A stretch of 64,000 bases of DNA, from positions 25,227 to 89,226 of the forward strand of contig JAQUYL010000014.1 in the NCBI GenBank assembly GCA_028691845.1, in the 5' to 3' direction. Made by a program: the position numbers and the translations under genes. Positions 61,607 through 64,000 of this stretch are shown piece after piece (the first letter of the stretch is position 1; each line of letters opens with the position of its first letter). This DNA is from Opitutaceae bacterium (GTDB lineage Bacteria > Verrucomicrobiota > Verrucomicrobiia > Opitutales > Opitutaceae). Under the pieces are notes generated by a model. That model searched no databases. It saw only the letters and a program-made list of their open reading frames with translations, and was not told the origin of the DNA.

Positions 61607-63466
61607 ATGCGAACCACCCCACTCTGCCTCCTCTTCATGGCTACTGCCCTGCCCGTCCCCGCCCAACCTCAATCCGTCCCTGAGTCCGAAATCTGGGATC
61701 TATCCAATCTTTATGCCACGCCGGAAGCATGGACCGCCGCCAAGGACAGGATCGCGGCGGCAATTCCCCAGCTCACCGCGTATCGCGGCAGTTTGGGCAC
61801 CAATGCGGCTACCATGCGCACGGCCTTCGACGCCATTTACACGCTGCGCAAGGATCTCGAAATGCTTCAGGTTTACGCTGGGCTCAAATCCGACGAGGAC
61901 ACCCGCGTGTCGGAAAATCTCGCCCGAACCCAGCTCGCCGACCAACTCGCGGTCGAATTCAGCCGTGCCGTCAGTTTCGTCGATCCGGAAATTCTCTCCC
62001 TCGGCGATGAAAAGGTCCGTTCCTTCCTGGCACAGGAACCCGGACTCGCCCCTTATCGCTTTGATCTGGAAAACACGCTGCGCCAGCGCCCGCACACTCT
62101 CGGGGACGAGGCGGAGGGGGTGCTTTCGGCCTCGGGCCTGGTGCGCGGCGCACCCGGCGACATCTACGGCATCCTGGCCAATGCCGATGTGCCATGGCCA
62201 ACGGTCAAACTGAGCGATGGCACGGAAGCCCTCCTCGACCAATCGGGCTATGCCAAATATCGCGCCGTGCAGAATCGCGCGGACCGCAAACTGGTCTTTG
62301 ATACCTTCTGGGGCGTCTTCCAGACCTACGAACGCACCTTCGGCACCACACTTTACGGCAAGATCAACGGCGATGAATTCTACGCTCGCGTTCGCAAGTA
62401 TCCCACCGCCCTTGCCGCCGCCCTGGCCCCCAACAACGTTCCTGATCGCGTCTACCGCACGCTCATCGCAGAGGTAAACGCCAGTCTCCCGACGTTGCAC
62501 CGTTACTTCAAACTCCGCGGCCGCATGCTCGGGGTCGACCAGCCACGCTACTACGACATCTACCCGCCGCTCGTTAAGCTGGATCGGCAATTCCCCGTCG
62601 GCGAGGCCCGGGACCTCACCCTCGCCGCCGTCGCGCCGCTCGGACCTGACTACCAGGCCAGGCTCAACGAAGGCTTTTCGGCCCGCTGGATGCATACCTA
62701 CCCGCAGCCAGGCAAACGCTCGGGAGCCTACATGAATGGCGGCGCGTACGACGCGCATCCCTACCTGCTCCTGAATTACAACGACGACTACGAGTCCGTC
62801 TCCACTTTGGCGCACGAATGGGGACACGCCATGCACTCACGCCTGACGGATTCCGCCCAGCCATACCCCACCTCACAGTACGCGACGTTCACCGCCGAGA
62901 TTGCTTCAGTCGTCAACGAGGTCCTGCTGCTCGAACACATGCTCAAGCAGGCAAATAACGACGACGAGCGACTCTATTATCTCGGGACCGCCCTCGAAGG
63001 CATGCGCGGCACGTTCTATCGCCAGACGATGTTCGCCGAATTCGAACTCGCGATCCATGAAGTTGTCGAAAAAGGCGGCAGCCTCACCGGGCAGGAACTC
63101 ACGGTGATTTATGGCGACCTGCTTCGCCGCTACCATGGGCACAGCGACGGCGTCCTGATCATCGATGAACCCTATACCCGCGAATGGGCCTACATACCGC
63201 ACTTTTATCGCGATTTCTACGTCTACCAGTACGCGACGTCCATGGCCGCCGCCAACATGTTTGCGGACCGTATTCTGGGCGGCGAACCCGGCGCCGTCGA
63301 CGCCTACCTCGGTCTACTGAAGGCGGGCGGCTCGGACCATCCCTACCAACTGGTCCTCGCCCGCGGCGTCGATTTGGCAACTTCGGCACCTTACCGTTCC
63401 ACTGCGGCGCGGATGAATCTGATCATGGACCGGATCGAAACAATCCTCGCCCAGCGCGGGAAATGA
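61607..63466 (+). CDS. Exported M3 oligoendopeptidase F-like peptidase (second)
   Basis: I place the start at ATG 61607 (MRTTPLCLLFMATALPVPAQ), giving 619 residues with a signal peptide at the N terminus. The M3 active site is LAHEWGHAMHSRL near residue 402, with the Glu ligand in the next helix (ATFTAEIASVVNEVLL). The C-terminal half aligns well with the paralogue at 13884 (YRQTMFAEFE, REWAYIPHFYRDFYVYQYAT). Both are predicted to be outside the cytoplasm. The stop is followed by mobile-element scars. Confidence 0.93.
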   Translation: MRTTPLCLLFMATALPVPAQPQSVPESEIWDLSNLYATPEAWTAAKDRIAAAIPQLTAYRGSLGTNAATMRTAFDAIYTLRKDLEMLQVYAGLKSDEDTRVSENLARTQLADQLAVEFSRAVSFVDPEILSLGDEKVRSFLAQEPGLAPYRFDLENTLRQRPHTLGDEAEGVLSASGLVRGAPGDIYGILANADVPWPTVKLSDGTEALLDQSGYAKYRAVQNRADRKLVFDTFWGVFQTYERTFGTTLYGKINGDEFYARVRKYPTALAAALAPNNVPDRVYRTLIAEVNASLPTLHRYFKLRGRMLGVDQPRYYDIYPPLVKLDRQFPVGEARDLTLAAVAPLGPDYQARLNEGFSARWMHTYPQPGKRSGAYMNGGAYDAHPYLLLNYNDDYESVSTLAHEWGHAMHSRLTDSAQPYPTSQYATFTAEIASVVNEVLLLEHMLKQANNDDERLYYLGTALEGMRGTFYRQTMFAEFELAIHEVVEKGGSLTGQELTVIYGDLLRRYHGHSDGVLIIDEPYTREWAYIPHFYRDFYVYQYATSMAAANMFADRILGGEPGAVDAYLGLLKAGGSDHPYQLVLARGVDLATSAPYRSTAARMNLIMDRIETILAQRGK

Positions 63467-63526
63467 ATCCAGTAGTTTGAACATACCGACCCGGCCAGGG
63501 CAGGCCCAGGGCCTTGACGGCAATCC

Positions 63527-63634
63527 TCGAGAGATGAGAAACGGGATGAGAAACGGGTCAGGCTGGGCTTTACCTTTTGCCTCTGAATCATCTCGAGAAT
63601 TCAATTTAGGTAAAAGGTAAAGCATGACCCGTTT
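63527..63634. repeat. REP-like nested inverted repeats
   Basis: AAACGGGTCA...GCTTTACCTTTT (63551-63578) is inverted at 63612-63634, with a 5-base insert in the left arm. An outer pair CTCGAG(AG)ATGA/TCATCTCGAG spans 63527-63597. The 12-mer ATGAGAAACGGG is tandem (63534-63557). It looks like a REP/BIME unit and interrupts the integrase relic. Confidence 0.55.
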
Positions 63635-63640
63635 TGCTAC

Positions 63641-63733
63641 CCTGAGGATTGTGCGTTTGCCGGTCTTGCGGTCCACGCAATAAAAGATGTTTCCCCGGGT
63701 TCGCCGGCGAATTAGGCGGCAGCGAGTATTCAT
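63641..63733 (-). pseudogene. N-terminal relic of a tyrosine integrase
   Basis: The minus frame from ATG 63733 reads MNTRCRLIRRRTRGNIFYC, then VDRKTGKRTILR. This resembles the start of integrases found in Verrucomicrobiota, where a basic RRR-(T/S)-RG-FY-x-D-TGK segment is typical. After 31 codons the frame enters the REP-like repeat and resemblance ends. No core-binding or catalytic part remains. Confidence 0.45.
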
Positions 63734-63874
63734 GATTGCTCCAGGCAATCACGAGGATAACCGAAATCGGTTCCGTACCGTTAACGAGCACTGGGAGAGT
63801 TAGCGCGAGTTATGCCAAACCCTCGGAGAGTAGTGATTCTGGTGTCCGTTTTGGACCCGACGACTCCAAAGTCT

Positions 63875-64000
63875 TTGGCTCTTCATCAAAGATTGGGGAC
63901 ATGTGGTAATTAAGCCACCATGTCCCCTGCAATGATTGAACTAACGCTGCCAGGATACCGCATCGTCCGGTGCGAAAGCAACTCTGAGATGCGGATTTAC
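63875..64000 (+). mobile_element. Left end of an ISL3-like insertion sequence, cut by the window
   Basis: GGCTCTTCATCAAAGATTGG at 63875 resembles the terminal repeats of ISL3-family elements, which start GGCTCTT or GGTTCTT. An inverted pair GGGGACATG/CATGTCCCC (63893-63926) lies just inside. A transposase start follows. The right end and any target duplication lie outside the window. Confidence 0.6.
63920..64000 (+). CDS. Partial ISL3-like transposase (N terminus only)
   Basis: From ATG 63920 the frame reads MSPAMIELTLPGYRIVRCES and stays open to the window edge (27 codons). The pattern of a short lead followed by hydrophobic GYRIVRCE and a charged stretch fits the beginning of ISL3 transposases. 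ATG 63932 is an alternative start. The catalytic part is not in the window, so the call rests on the N terminus and the terminal repeat. Confidence 0.5.
   Translation, partial: MSPAMIELTLPGYRIVRCESNSEMRIY

Noticed and set aside
61261..61683. Plus-strand 140-codon frame before the second M3 peptidase
   Set aside because: Low-complexity Pro/Arg/His composition and overlap with the peptidase signal-peptide region.

Overview
The window is high-GC bacterial chromosome, most likely from a member of the Verrucomicrobiota (Opitutaceae-like). The reasons are the GxxExxY cassette, the zinc-free L31/L36 pair, the DUF1080 and Nif3/YebC/YqgE complement, the ADOP-type ABC permeases, and secreted PstS-like proteins without a transporter. 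The taxonomic call is inference from gene content; no rRNA or tRNA gene was seen.

Layout. 1-1898: a broken 5' copy of hemL, a GxxExxY gene framed by 23-bp inverted repeats, and the intact hemL. 1903-13806: a secreted S55-type protein, a secreted propeller protein, mtnA, xerC/D, mazG, trpC, rsmA, a secreted unknown, a type 2 asparaginase, yebC and a small unknown. 13884-23426: an exported M3 oligopeptidase, DUF1015, rpmE2-rpmJ2, a relic of a PstS-like gene, yqgE, dCMP deaminase, nif3, aroQ, a NusG paralogue, pgsA-pgpA and coaD.

23684-34892 is a sigma-54-controlled efflux locus. It holds a small membrane protein, an NtrC-type response regulator, its histidine kinase, a HlyD/MacA-type adaptor, a MacB/LolD-type ATPase and two ADOP/MacB-type permeases. 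I find close matches to the -24/-12 consensus before the small membrane gene, before the adaptor, before the second permease, and also before a TolC-family gene 21 kb away (55802). The TolC protein is therefore a good candidate for the outer-membrane partner of this pump.

35047-53117 is the most unusual part. A LuxR-type response regulator and a 1380-residue periplasmic-propeller hybrid kinase (HisKA, HATPase, REC, Hpt) lie next to, and divergent from, nine tandem paralogues of a PstS-like periplasmic binding protein. A SUMF1/FGE-like gene sits between the eighth and ninth. No permease or ATPase gene accompanies the array. The gap between kinase and array holds a perfect 24-bp palindrome and a terminator-like hairpin. 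The paralogues keep the fold-defining motifs, but their presumed ligand loops differ strongly. My reading is an orphan binding-protein array under a phosphorelay, perhaps for capture or sensing of several anionic ligands; this is inference.

53332-64000: two methyltransferases (one Rsm22-like), the TolC gene, an NfeD-slipin pair in which NfeD lacks a visible signal peptide, DUF1080, an HTH-metallo-beta-lactamase fusion, a second exported M3 oligopeptidase, and a mobile-DNA scar (REP-like palindromes, an integrase N-terminal relic, and the left end of an ISL3-like element that runs off the window).
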